64,000 nucleotides of DNA from Chenopodium formosanum (lineage: Eukaryota; Streptophyta; Magnoliopsida; Caryophyllales; Amaranthaceae): the NCBI GenBank assembly GCA_024500155.1, contig CM044866.1:42151501-42215500 (forward strand), given 5' to 3'. Under the pieces are notes generated by a model. That model was not told the DNA's origin. It worked only from the letters and a program-made list of their open reading frames with translations, and made no database searches. A program made the position numbers and the translations under genes. Below, one piece after another: positions 22,029 to 33,200 of this stretch; within the stretch, counting starts at the first letter, position 1; each line of letters opens with the position of its first letter.

Positions 22029-23717
22029 TGTAGACACCTACTTTTGGCCTCTGGTCCCGACAGGAAGTGCGATGATGTTACCAAAAAACCCAATCTTCAT
22101 GCTAGATCAAAGTTAAAGTGTTTATGGACTATGAAATGCATTATGAAGTAAATTAAAAACCCATATTTGAGAGTAAGTTATCTTAGAGTCTTGTCCGAGT
22201 ACTAATTAGGCCTAAAACGTGCTAATACATGTTTAAACTTGATTAATAATGGATCCAAATGCGTCAAATGCAATGATTTATACATTGTTGAAAACTGATC
22301 CAAACAGATAAACCAATCATCCAATTTCCGTGAAATGCCTATACAGATGGATAGCCCTTTCAAATAGCTTTCTAACGGTATATTATAAGCCCAATTCCGA
22401 GCTAAAACGAAGAAGTTATCATCAAAATACTAAACCGGGCCCTAAAACCGACACCCTTTCACTCCAACTGCCATATCTTTTGATCCATATAAGATTTTAA
22501 CCTAGTTCTAAAAGAATTGGAAAGTATACAATCAGAGATTTCCAGTGATATCTCATTTTCCTTAACCCGCAATCAAAAGTTATAGAAGTTTTAAAAACGC
22601 GTTTTCGTATAAGGCACACCGCACCCAGCGCAACTCAGTGGCGCGCGCGCAAGTCATTGAGATGCGCGCGGCACCCAGCGCGACTCAGAGAGTTGCGGCG
22701 CCACCTGCAACGCAATTATACAACCCTAAACCAAGATTCCAACGCCTACAAATAGGGGTCTTCGCTTAGCCTAATGACAACTGAAAAATCAAAATGCTAA
22801 ACCCTAAATTTTGAAATCCCTAATCTCTCTCAGACCCTCTTACTATCATACTACTTTTTCTCTCTCTCTTCCCAACTACTCTTCAACCCTAATCCATCCA
22901 TTGAATACCTTGGAGGTACGAAGAAGAAAGAAGATCCATAAACATCTAAAACGGAGATCTAAGCATACAAAGAAGAACGGTTAGTTTCCAGAGAACTTAG
23001 ATTAATCACTTTTCTTTTATTTTTTTTTAAATAACTTTAATTGATTAATTAGTGTTATTTGATCACTTTTATCAAAATTTTAATTAATTAATTCACATAA
23101 TACTCTTTCGTTAACCAAGACTAGAATTTGATATTTAGTTGTTGTTTTATCACTTAAGACAATGCGAATATTGTTTATTTTGTTCTTTTCACGAATTTGA
23201 ATTAAATAAGAATAACGACATTCGTTGCAATGTAATCCTTATAGGATCAATGCTTGTAAATAAAATCAATTAACATAGTTTTAGGAGTCACGTTGCGTAT
23301 ATTGATTGGTGATGGAATTGTGAAAAAGGAAGAGCTAGTAGAGGCCACACTAGGGCTAAAATAGCGATTTTCCCTAAAAAGAACGTTATTTTAGTACCCT
23401 CGCTCCCGAACTCATCTCTAGTACACGTATACCAATTTGGGCACTAGTAAACTTACGATTCATGCTAAATAACCCTTGAATCCTACTTGGGTGAAAGGCA
23501 TGAACGAGGTTTATGAATTTTCCTAAAACTCATTGGTGACTCCTTACTAGTTTCTTACAAAAAAACATAATGATAAGATCAACTCTAATTCAAGGTCCCT
23601 CAAACAGTCAAAAATTCAAATCCTAATACACCCTAACAAGTGTAAAGTCCTAGGCTTTTAAAAGGCCATGGGCATATAAGGAGAAGGATCCCATACGATG
23701 GGCACACCCTCCTTACA
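22029..23717 (+). mobile_element. Tat/Ogre-like solo LTR in the copia integrase, 5-bp TSD
   Basis: A 1,689-bp insertion starts TGTAGACACC and ends CTCCTTACA, flanked by CCTTT at 22,024-22,028 and 23,718-23,722. Removing it and one CCTTT restores the copia frame exactly across the site. It contains a GC cluster (22,617-22,710) and a TATA box CTACAAATAGG (22,747-22,757). A sequence resembling the LTR/PBS junction of Tat elements (ACTCATTGGTGACTCC, near 23,530) lies about 180 bp before the end, so the internal structure may be more than a simple solo LTR. Confidence 0.8.
22617..22757 (+). promoter_or_regulatory. GC cluster and TATA box of the 22,029 LTR
   Basis: Words GCACCCAGCGCAACTCAG, GGCGCGCGCGC, GATGCGCGCGG and CACCCAGCGCGACTCAG (22,624-22,691) with a further GCGGCGCC, about 45 bp before CTACAAATAGG. 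Different words from the other families but the same arrangement. Confidence 0.55.
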
Positions 23718-24547
23718 CCTTTGTTTTGCTCATAATCAGAAACAAATGGAGACAAATTTGCAAGTCGAAGTAGAAAATGTGATTTTGTGGGATATCCTTT
23801 TGGGAAGAAAGGATGGAAATTGTATGATCTTGAGTCAAAAAATTCTTTGTCTCTCATGATGTCAAATTTGTTAAAGAAGTGTTTCCGTTTAGTTGCCCCG
23901 ATGATGTGAATATTGTGACCACGAATTTTGACACTAATGGTGATATTCATGAGGATTTCTTGGAATATGGTTTGTTGGATGTATCAGAAGAAAATTTTGG
24001 TGCCGAAAATGGTGTATATGGGTATTATAATCAGGCTACCCCCCACACAGAGCCTGCGACAAACTAGGCAGAGAGCTTCGCGGCCACCCTGTGGCAGACT
24101 ACCACAGACCGTAGGGGGGTTGCGGAGGAGCCTGTTTCACAGCACCAGGCAAGGAGCTCCGCGACCACCCCGCGGCAGACTGCAAGAAGGGCGCAGAGGG
24201 CAAACTGCAAGGGGGGCGCAGAGGGCACAACAGCAGTTGAGCAGCACAACGGTAGCTCAATGGCTGCCGAGCAGGTTCCGGGTTCCTCCGAGCAAAATCA
24301 GGATGTCGATCCCTTGGGTAGAGGTCATCGTGAAAATATTCCTTCGGTAAACCTCCGTGATAATGTGACTCATTCCGTTTTTGCTAATAGTCCGTCTTCG
24401 TCCTCTCCGTCATCCAAAACTCCTTCAGGTACACCTTATCCTTTGGCACACTATATAAATTGTGACAATTTTTCTATGAATTATCGTAAATTTCTTGCAG
24501 CTGTTGTTTTGGGAAAGGATCCAAAATCCTTTAGAGAAGCCATGAGA

Positions 24548-25380
24548 TGAGTGGCATTTATGCCACAATTAAGGGCTCATTTTAATGGGTTTTCCCCGTA
24601 CTTGTAGCTTGTTTGTATCCTTTTTCTTATCTTTAGTTCTCCTTTCTTTTGTTTGTCTTCTTTCCTAGTTTCTACCTCTTTTGTCTATTTTCTACCTTGG
24701 TTTTCTTGTTTGTGTTTTATAGGAACCGTGGTGATGAATGAAGAGGACCTTGGGCTAAAGACAGCGTTGCGCGCCCCCTTGAGAGAGCGCAAATGAGCTC
24801 AACGCGGGCGCGCAGCACTGTAAGAAGGCGCGCAGAAGCGGCTGCGCAACCCTGAAGAGGGCGCGCACCAGCGTTGCGCGGGCGCGCAGCCCTGCCAGAA
24901 CCCGCGCTGCCTAAGGATGAGGAGCAGAACAAAACAGCTAGAATATTTTGCGCGCCTGCTGCGCGATCTGTGAGAGGGCGTGCAACATACCTGCGCGGGC
25001 GCGTATTTCAGGGTTTCACTTCCCCATCCCATGAAGTTGCGGGCGCACGGATTTCTGAGAAGGCGCACATCAGCTCTGTGCGGGCGCGCAATGCTAGCTT
25101 CCAGATTTTTACTTTGCCTTATTGCCTCGACTTCTTCTTTTCTAAGCACCCATATTTATAGTCCGTACTTTTTTTTTAATGCGAGGAGATTAGCTTAGCT
25201 TAATTTTCGGATTTTAACCCAAATCTAGTGAGAGAAACTTTAGTATTTTTAGAGAAAGAAAGTTGCTAATCTTCAAGTTTGATATTTGTAATCAAGATTT
25301 TGATCAAGTTTTCTTCAATCCAATGCAAGTAGTTCAAGTTTCTTCCTTCAATCAAGCTTTCAATCAAGTTGGATGTGTGG
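24548..25380 (+). mobile_element. LTR-like sequence truncating the copia fragment
   Basis: Begins TGAGTGGCATTTATGCCAC (a hairpin GTGGCATTTATGCCAC at 24,551-24,566) immediately after the copia RT start. It has a long array of GCGCGGGCGCGC words (24,764-25,091) and then a TATA box TATTTATAG (25,153-25,161) about 60 bp beyond, so it reads as U3 plus R. The right end is not resolved and no TSD was found. Antisense frames through the GC array are open (for example 24,799-25,149) but are compositional artefacts. Confidence 0.5.
24764..25091. repeat. Array of GCGCGGGCGCGC palindromic words
   Basis: About ten copies of GCGCG-core words (GCGCGGGCGCGCAGC, GGCGCGCAG, GTGCGGGCGCGCAA) spaced 20-40 bp apart in otherwise AT-rich DNA, upstream of the TATA box at 25,153. 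Confidence 0.7.
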
Positions 25381-25614
25381 GTTCTATTTGTGGTGGTCGG
25401 TGGTTGGGTGGTGGTGTGAGAAACAAAGGCTGGTGTTTTGGCGTGAGAAATGGCGAGCTTGTTTGGCTGAATATGTATAAGAAACTTGTTACATCAAGTA
25501 AATTTTGATAATTGAAATATGCCAAATATTGATTGTTTTGGCGTGAGAAAGGAGGAAAGAGGAAAGAGGAAGAGGGAGAAAGAGGAGAAAGAAAGAAATC
25601 TTGGGTTGCTGATA

Positions 25615-25872
25615 CTTCCTCCGTTTTTTTTAGTTGACACCATTTAACTTTTACACTATTCACAGACTATACTTTGACTCGCTTTTGTGATTTATATATA
25701 CGATAAAATATAATCATGTGGGATCTTGTTTGAATCGTCTATATGTATATTTTATTAATATCCACTTTTTATAATTTTACAATGTTGATAATTGAAGTTA
25801 TTAAGTGTTAAAAACATGCGTTGGCAAACGTGATAATAGAAAGGTGTCAATTAAAAAAAAAAAGAGAGGAAG
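25615..25872. mobile_element. Stowaway-type (mariner) MITE, copy A
   Basis: Inverted ends CTTCCTCCGTTTTTTTTAG and its complement at the right, with TTGACACC/GGTGTCAA inside, and TA duplications at 25,613-25,614 and 25,873-25,874. 258 bp, no coding capacity. A second copy is at 37,877-38,089. Confidence 0.9.
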
Positions 25873-26039
25873 TATGATTTTGTGAATGGGCTAGAAAGAA
25901 AGAGAGGAAAAGGGGGAAAGAGGAGAGAAAATGAAATTAAAATAGTTTGTACTTGTGTACTTTGTACATAAGGTAATACAAGTAGTATATAAGCCAATTG
26001 ATATTTCATACCACTCAGTATTAAAGACATTAATAAAAA

Positions 26040-26525
26040 CATATTAGCCAACAAAAGGATCTTATCAGCCAACAAAAATTACATATAAGCCAACAAAAGG
26101 AGTATATCAGCTAACAAAAGATACATATAAGCCAATAAGTGGAGTATATATATATCAGCCAACAAGAGGAGTATATCAGCTAACAAAAGTTGCGTATAAG
26201 CCAACAGATGGAACATATCAACCAACAAATAAAGCATATCAGCCAACAAATGAAGTGTATCAGCCAACAAAAGCAATAGGTAAGCCAACATATAAGCCAA
26301 CAATTAAAATAAACATATCAGCCAACAAAATAAATATATCAACCAACTAAAGAAACATATAAGCCAAATTATGTCTGATATCAGCCAACAAAAGGAAAAA
26401 AAAACATATCAACCAACAAAAGGAATATATTAGCCAACACAAAAAACCATATTAGCCAACAAATGAAATATATCAGCCAACACATGAAACATACAAGCCA
26501 ACGAGTAAAACATATCAGTCAACCC
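26040..26525. repeat. Minisatellite with ~21-bp ATATCAGCCAACAAA units
   Basis: Some twenty degenerate tandem units of the form ATATCAGCCAACAAAAGGAGT with length variants. The period is near 21 bp, so the - strand stays open and reads as a Leu/Ala/Asp-rich heptapeptide repeat (26,079-26,303). No flanking signals support a protein. Confidence 0.85.
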
Positions 26526-26529
26526 TCCC

Positions 26530-27124
26530 GCACCAAACAGTTCGTGCGTCCGTACGCACGCAATACCTTCTCATTGAATTGAATTGTATAAAAAATTATA
26601 TAATAATAGAAATTTAGAAGCTAGAAGGTTTTATATAAGAAATTAAAATATTAGCTTAGATTAATACCCATTACGAACTCATATATGAAGTACATTTATC
26701 CTTAAATGGTTGACTCACTTTGACCGGCATAATATGAAAATTTAGTTGATTTTATTTTACTTTAGAATAATTAGTATTCTGTAATCAATTTTTTAATACA
26801 TTTTTAGTGAGTTGTGGGGTTTTTATTTTTAAATAATCACATAAATATTTAGAGTAATTAGATTAAATTATCCAATATATGTTATGTATACTATAACAGA
26901 ATGATTTTGATCTTATAAACGTTACGTAATTTTAAGATTTATACAAACTATGCTACCAAATGATTTTTCTTTTTAAATTAAAATAAACTTTATTGTCAAA
27001 TGATGAAAGTTGGAGAAAAAATTGATATTGATAATATTATAATAATCTTGGAAAATAGTATATTACAATACCTTATTTTTATTCTATATTAGTATATTTC
27101 TGTAACTAAAAGTTTCCTAGTATA
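26530..27124. other. AT-rich spacer
   Basis: No gene or defined repeat recognised. Confidence 0.4.
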
Positions 27125-27126
27125 TA

Positions 27127-27388
27127 CTCCCTCCGTTTTTTAGTTCTTGCTCCACTTTCGTTTTGCGGCCGTTTTTAAATACTTGCTCAATTTCCTTATT
27201 TGGAAAGCTTTTATAATATTTAATTCATTTTTCTCATCTTGTGGACCCAATTTTATTACTTTTAGATTCTCTCTCCTTCAATTTACCTTCCACCAACCCC
27301 ACTATCTCCATGTTTAAATACTTTCTCCAATTTCTCCTAAAACTCCGCGCATGGAGAAATGGAGCAAGTATTTTAAATATGGAGGGAG
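27127..27388. mobile_element. Stowaway-type MITE (CTCCCTCCGT ends)
   Basis: Left end CTCCCTCCGTTTTTTAG, right end ATGGAGGGAG, with TA duplications at 27,125-27,126 and 27,389-27,390. Internal palindromic matches include TAAATACTTGCTC and its complement GAGCAAGTATTTTA. 262 bp. Confidence 0.9.
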
Positions 27389-27662
27389 TAAAATATATTT
27401 TAAAAAAATTTAGTATAATCGGATTAAATATGTTGTTAAAATGGAAATAATTATTGTTGTAAATTATAAAATTAGGTCATTAAAAAATGACATCAAGTGT
27501 CATTCCAGGTTTCATCGTGAGTATATAGCTATTGAATGATTGATATTATTGATCTTAGTTTCCCTAGCGATCGAGTTGAGCGAGATACTATGTAAATGCA
27601 GCAGTTGTATGACTTGTAATCTCAACTTGAGGACTATACTATAGCTTAGTATATGCATACAG

Positions 27663-27817
27663 TTAGGGTTGTGCACCGATCCAAAATTGGACCGGGATCG
27701 GAATAGAACGAAAACCGTAATCACCTATTTTTGAGGACTGGGGCCGAACCATAATCAACCGGTTTGGGTTTCGATTCTGGGCCTATTTATTATGGTCCAG
27801 TCCGATTTTGGAATTTA
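27663..27817 (+). mobile_element. hAT-like terminal fragment
   Basis: TAGGGTTGTGCACCGATCC at 27,663 followed by ACCGG/CCGGT-rich degenerate repeats resembles the 5' end of hAT miniature elements. The right end is not found; the sequence runs into an ATT microsatellite. Confidence 0.45.
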
Positions 27818-27833
27818 TATTATTATTATTACT

Positions 27834-27865
<32 letters not shown>

Positions 27866-27896
27866 AAATTTCAAAAAACCTACAAAGTCAATCAAT

Positions 27897-28066
27897 TTAC
27901 AAGAAATTGGTGGGGAGCCGAGATACAATCTGGGCCCCCACCCCTCTAGCTATAGCAAACCCGATCCTGCTGAAGATGTGAGCAGCTGCACGAGCACCAA
28001 TATCCTGAGTCTTAGCGAACGCCTGAACCCGCTTCAGCAACGCAATAGCATCCTTCTCCAATAGCA
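27897..28066 (-). pseudogene. Unidentified exon-like fragment between ATT microsatellites
   Basis: On the - strand a GC-normal coding-like stretch reads KDAIALLKRVQAFAKTQD then an A/G/R-rich segment ending SRLPTNFL. It has balanced codon use unlike the AT-rich surroundings and lies between two (ATT)n tracts (27,818-27,864 and 28,072-28,131). No start, stop or splice sites define a gene. I do not recognise the family; it may be a captured gene piece. Confidence 0.35.
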
Positions 28067-28071
28067 ACGCA

Positions 28072-28072
28072 A

Positions 28073-28131
<59 letters not shown>
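28072..28131. repeat. (ATT)n microsatellite
   Basis: Twenty uninterrupted ATT triplets. Confidence 0.95.
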
Positions 28132-28132
<1 letters not shown>

Positions 28133-28139
28133 ATGAGAA

Positions 28140-28720
28140 TTTTAATTTTTTAATACCTTTATTCTCGCCTATTTCTAATACGGATAATATAACAAAATTA
28201 AGGGAGTTTAACAACACAATTTAATATTATAAACACTTTATCTATGCATGTGATTATGTAAGAAAATTTGATTAATTAACATTTCATTTTTTTATTTGTA
28301 TCTCTATACTTTCATATATTATCATATTTTAAAAATTTAACAAATATCATTCATGCCTATTAGGTGTAATACATAATTTTACATACTTATTTGGTTAATA
28401 AAAAGAAATTTAATTTGATACTAATTTGTCATTGAATTTTTAAAACATTCAAATGGTCTAACATGTAGTTTAAATACTCATTTGTCTAATCGACACTTTT
28501 GTTATATTTCATGTTTTATTTTATTATATACGCAAAATAAGAAGATAATAATAAAAAACACAAATTCTTTTTTACCACAAAACTTCTAAAACTTTTATTT
28601 TACCACCAAAAAAAATTCTAAAAATTATTTTTTAATTTACCTCCTACCGTCAAGAAAACCGTTAAATCTAACGATTTTTAAAAAATTATTCGATTTTCGT
28701 ACGCAAACCATGTTCTTCAT
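28140..28720. other. AT-rich spacer
   Basis: Nothing recognised apart from A/T runs. Confidence 0.4.
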
Positions 28721-28915
28721 AGGTTTAGGGGGTATTTTGACCGTATGGTTCCAATTTGAGGTCAGCATCGACAAAAACTGATCATAAATTCCTCGTTTTG
28801 CGTGATTTACACAAATAGAGGTATTTTATAGTAGGAAAACGAGTCATTTACGATCATTTTTTTGTCAATTTTAACCTCAAATTAGACTCGTAGGGCCAAA
28901 ATGCCCCCAAAACCT
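28721..28915. mobile_element. Foldback MITE-like inverted repeat
   Basis: Arms of about 80 bp: AGGTTTAGGGGGTATTTTGAC at 28,721 pairs with the complement of GCCAAAATGCCCCCAAAACCT ending 28,915, with further matches such as TTGAGGTCAGC and CTCGTTTT inside. The loop is about 30 bp. It abuts the gag fragment on the right. Confidence 0.7.
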
Positions 28916-29990
28916 CTTAGTTCCCTGTATAGCATCTACTTCTTCCAACTCTATCAGCTCATTGCTCTTATCACTCCTAAGAAACTCTGATCTATCTATT
29001 ATAAACAACTGTGGTTCTTTAAACTGACACTTATGGTTTCTCTCATAAGGTTGATCACAGTAGTAACAAAGACCCTTAGCAATCTTTTTTGCTCTTACAT
29101 TTATTGGGTTATATTTATAGGGTCTGGAATTCTTTTGTTGAGAGGTTTTAGAAACAGATTGATTTATAGAAGCTGAATTAGACACTTTGTTTGATGCTAT
29201 TACCGATTGATATGAATTCCCATGTTTTACTGACTATGCATAAGTTGTCTTCCTGTAACTAGATACAGAAGAATTCTGGCTTAAAGAATCTGATCTTCAT
29301 GTAACCTTGCAAACTCAAATGCCTAAGAAATAGTTGCAGGTTTGAAAGCTTACAAATGGCCTAACATAGGGTTTAAGGCCGCTTGTAAAGCTATCAAGAA
29401 CATTTATAGGTAACACATGACTACCCAACAACATAGATCGATCTTGCACTTTCAAAAATATCTTTGCAATCCTCCAATGAATCATCCTGCTGCAAAATAT
29501 CAATCTGTTCAACAATGTTCCAGTTATTTTCTTTAAATCTAGCATTAAGATCAGTCACAAAATCATTCCAATCAATCACAAAAGTTCTCCTAGCAGACAT
29601 GTTATTCATCATTACCCATGTTTTAGCTAAAATACTTTGAAACACTTCTTAACCCATATTGATGACTACCATCAAATTTAGGAAACTCAATTTTAGGATT
29701 CACACCTAAAAGACTGCTGGAATTGCTTATATCGGAAACTGGGGTTGGTATTGAATTCTTGCACTGGGACTTTCCCTTGACCTGAGACATTGTGCATTGT
29801 TCTTGTTTTGCAACAATTTGATCAGTTCATCAAATTTTTCATCAATTTTCCCAAATTTGACATCCATTTTCTTAGAAAGTTCTGCATTCCACTGTTCTTG
29901 AGAAAATGGAATTGATCAAGAAGATGATAAAATATAGAAGAATAGAGAAATAGAAGAAGAAGAGAGAGAAAGAGATAGAATGTGATAGAG
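28916..29990 (-). pseudogene. Ty3/gypsy gag fragment with zinc knuckle
   Basis: On the - strand the N-terminal coiled segment (near 29,900), a capsid-like region (29,645-29,421, block WNDFVTDLNARF) and a zinc-knuckle segment GLCYYCDQPYERNHKC (near 29,060) occur in order, broken by several frameshifts and stops. This is the Gag of a plant gypsy element. No protease or pol follows; it stops at the foldback element. Confidence 0.75.
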
Positions 29991-29994
29991 AGAA

Positions 29995-30169
29995 GGAAGA
30001 GGAATTTTATTAATTTTCTGAATGAATACAATTGTTGTACAACGATGTATTATAGCTAAAAAAGTACAGCTTAACAGAAAATGCTAACTAATTCCTAACA
30101 GAATCCAGTTATTCTAACTAACTTGGCCAATTATACATTACAATGTGGCATAGTTCGTTAACCACATCA
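29995..30169 (-). mobile_element. Short 5' LTR-like sequence of the gag fragment
   Basis: On the - strand the sequence starts TGATGTGGTTAACG at 30,169 and continues with an LTR-type transcript start region (CTGTACTTTTTTAGC, AATAAAATTCC). It lies upstream of the gag fragment and 106 bp downstream of the PDF1B stop codon. Boundaries are estimates. Confidence 0.45.
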
Positions 30170-30274
30170 GGCGGTTCAAAAGAACAAGAAATCTGGGTCG
30201 TATGGCCGGGATGATCAACCTTTGAAGTCTGAAGGAATTTAGCCTTTCATGGGTAATGTCGTAGTAATTCTTGA

Positions 30275-33200
30275 TTAAGATTTTCCAAAACCAACACCAG
30301 TTTTCCTTCTTTTTCGAGTTTCAATGCTCTCGGGTCTTGACAATCCAGTGCTTTTCTCATACTTTAACTCCAATGCCTGTTTTGAGTTGCACACGGAGAA
30401 AGTTAAAAAGGTAATTCTCTTTAATACAAGTATTTCTTTTTTAAAAACAAATATTGGACCTTATGCTAATTTGCACAAAATATAGGTTACGGAGTAATAT
30501 GTGTATATGTGATATAACTTCTCGTGTAAGTTGCTTTATCTCCTAAAGCTAAACTCATAATTTAAATTCACAAAAGGTTCTATGCTTACCTTATTTTTCC
30601 AAAATATTGCAACAAAATTGCATCAACATATAATTTTTTTTTTTTTTGAAAGAGCATCAACATATAATTTATAACAATGATAAATGTTGGAAGTTGAATA
30701 CATAAGCAAACAAAATCCCACAAAAATCTACTCTACTTAACAACATGATACTTGAGATAAATAAATGACTTTTTATCATTATATGAGCTGCACCCTGCAC
30801 AACATCAGGAGAATAAACCTGAAAAACCAGTGCCACTTCTAGTAGTCCCAAAGTTTTTTTAGTCCATAATCCTTTTATTATATCATACTTGAAATGGATT
30901 TTATTACCTGTTACAGTTCATCATTCATGATACTGGCAAGCATCAATTATCAACTCTCAAATATATACTGTAACTCCTGAATGTTAAAGTTAAATAATGA
31001 TGAACAAGCAAAACATGTAAATCCCTTCTTTCAGCAATCCAGTGCTAAGGCTAAACTGTAATGAGATGAAATATCTACAGAATATTCCTAGACAACTTAT
31101 TGGGTTCATTTCACTACTAAACTCATCTATAAGCTAAGGCTTAATGAAAAATTTTCTTTCTTTTTTCTTTTTTCTTTTTTAAATAGAACTCTACAAGTCC
31201 ACCAAAATGAAGGAAAACCAAATTACTCCAATTCAATCATTTGAAAAGCCTCTGATAACCATGTTACCTGTAACCCATCACGTATGGTGTCAAGTTCTTC
31301 ATCTGTCATTCTCTCAAAGAAGAGGATGCCCTGAAAATTTGTGAGAAAGAATGTAAGATGTAAGCTATAGAGGATACACTAGCATTTCAAAACAAAATGA
31401 AAACTCATACATCCTCTTATTCTAGAAAAATTGCAAAAGTAAAGACATCTTCAATAGTCATATACCAACTTTAAGGTATACAGCCAAACAAATTTTTGAT
31501 TCAAAAATGTGATAAAAGAAGCAGTAGGGATAATTTTGAGAGTTTTGTCTATATCCAATGACAAAGTTAAAAAGTTAGTAGAGAAAAAAAAAAAAAAAAA
31601 AAAAGATAGTGGATCATATCAACCAAGACAAACAAAATACTCAAAAGGCATTAGAGTGAAAGCATGAATATTGATGTTGAAAATATATATCAGAGGAAAA
31701 AAAAAGGGTTATCAAGCTGCTCACAAGGTTAGCAGCACAAACAGAGAAGCCAGTGGTGGTGAGCGCTCAAGGTATGAAGTGAATGGAATGGGGTGAGATT
31801 AAGATCAGGGAATGAATTTCCAGAAAATAACATGATGGTCCATAGCTTTTATAAGCTTGTCAGGATTTGCATGGTGAAAAGCATATAAGTATATAACAGA
31901 GGATAATATGAAAAGAGTAGCTTGAATATTAATAGAAGTATTAAAAAGAAGAGGATTCAATTATGTGATGTTGTTCGAAGTATGATGAATTTAGAAACTT
32001 GGACGTCAATACAACAACAACAAAGCCTTAGTCCCTAAATTTTTTAGGGCCGGCTAACATGAATCGTCATAAGGATTTGTACGATATAGAGAGACTTGGA
32101 CGTCAATATTGACAAAAAATAGATTAATATCAAAGAACAAACAATTTAAAGATTAAACAATTTCACAGATGCTTATTGCTTCAGATGAGTGACACAACTT
32201 TGAGACTCTGTGACAAGTTTTACATCAAAAATAAAAAAAAAAAAATAAGCTACAAATCGGAAAATTAAAAGATTTCCATCATGATAAACAATACTCCCTC
32301 CGTCCTTTTATTAGAGACCCATTTCTCTTTATTATGTGAGTAATAAATTTTATAAATAGGCCACTAATTTAGGGACGGAGGGAGTACATGACAAATTAAC
32401 AACAGGGCATGGGAGTATGGGACTCTTGTTCTACAAAATCATACTTGACATAATATGCTCATTCACTTTAATAGACGCCATGATTACTAATCCAAATTCC
32501 TAGACGAGTTTTATTTTGATTTTTAATAATATTACATAGCTTCGTAAGTTAGAAGATTTACTTTGGTCAATCCAGCAGCAACCCACCCACCCACCCTCCA
32601 ACCCTCAAAAAAGAAAATAGTTAAAAAAATAAAAATAAAAAAAGAGCAGTAACAGATATCGTGGCCTACCTGCAAATGGTCAAACTCATGTTGGAATACG
32701 CGAGCAGGAAGGCTGGATAAAGTAACTGTGAATCTTGAACCACTAATATCCTGGGCATTAATCTTTACAGATTCTGGTCTCTGCAACAAAGATCATAGAC
32801 ATTAGCATGTGAGACCAACCTCAACAAAGTTGAACAGAAAAAACAACCGAAGTACTACAGCTGAAAGCATGTAAAGACAGATGTATTTCATTCAGTGGTC
32901 AATCTGGTTGCTTCACCAAGGAGTCTAGCATTTATGACTTTGCAGTTTGCACAACCCAACCAGAAAATAAAGAAGAATTGGATAATGTCATTACTGGAGA
33001 GGCTAAATAAATATGTGGTATATTACACTTACACTATTACTATAGGGACATACGTTAGTGTAAAAAGAACAAATAATCGTGCTAGTTTAAGCTCAGGTTA
33101 ATGGTTATCCTATATTCCTATGGAGATACAAATAGTGCATCAGTAAAGTTATATCATTGTTGTGTTCAATGACAGTCAAAAGAACCTCAGTAATAGGGAA

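Larger units (their letters stand above)
20943..24543 (+). pseudogene. Ty1/copia gag-pol fragment: protease, integrase, start of RT
   Basis: A copia polyprotein fragment interrupted by an LTR at 22,029-23,717. Order: protease active site (WIID then DTGA split by one extra base near 20,991), the GAG-pre-integrase block LWHRRTGHPS, the integrase zinc finger (H-H-C-C, ending CEVCMRAKH), and the catalytic core with DLWG, QSDNGMEF and the TPQQNGRVERKH block. After the LTR come the GYPFGKKGWKLYDL and PLAHYINCDNFS blocks. It ends at the start of the RT domain (block FREAMR), where another LTR-like sequence begins. Frameshifts occur near 20,991 and 23,755 and a TAA near 24,065. No RT core or RNase H remains. 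Confidence 0.9.

Noticed and set aside
24799..25149. Antisense ORF of 116 codons in the GC array
   Set aside because: Arg/Ala/Cys-rich translation follows from GCGCGC repeats; no domain, and opposite frames are open too.
26079..26303. Leu-rich ORF on the minus strand
   Set aside because: Explained by the 21-bp minisatellite period.
26040..26525. CRISPR-like array
   Set aside because: Units are contiguous and degenerate with no unique spacers, and the genome is a plant nuclear one.
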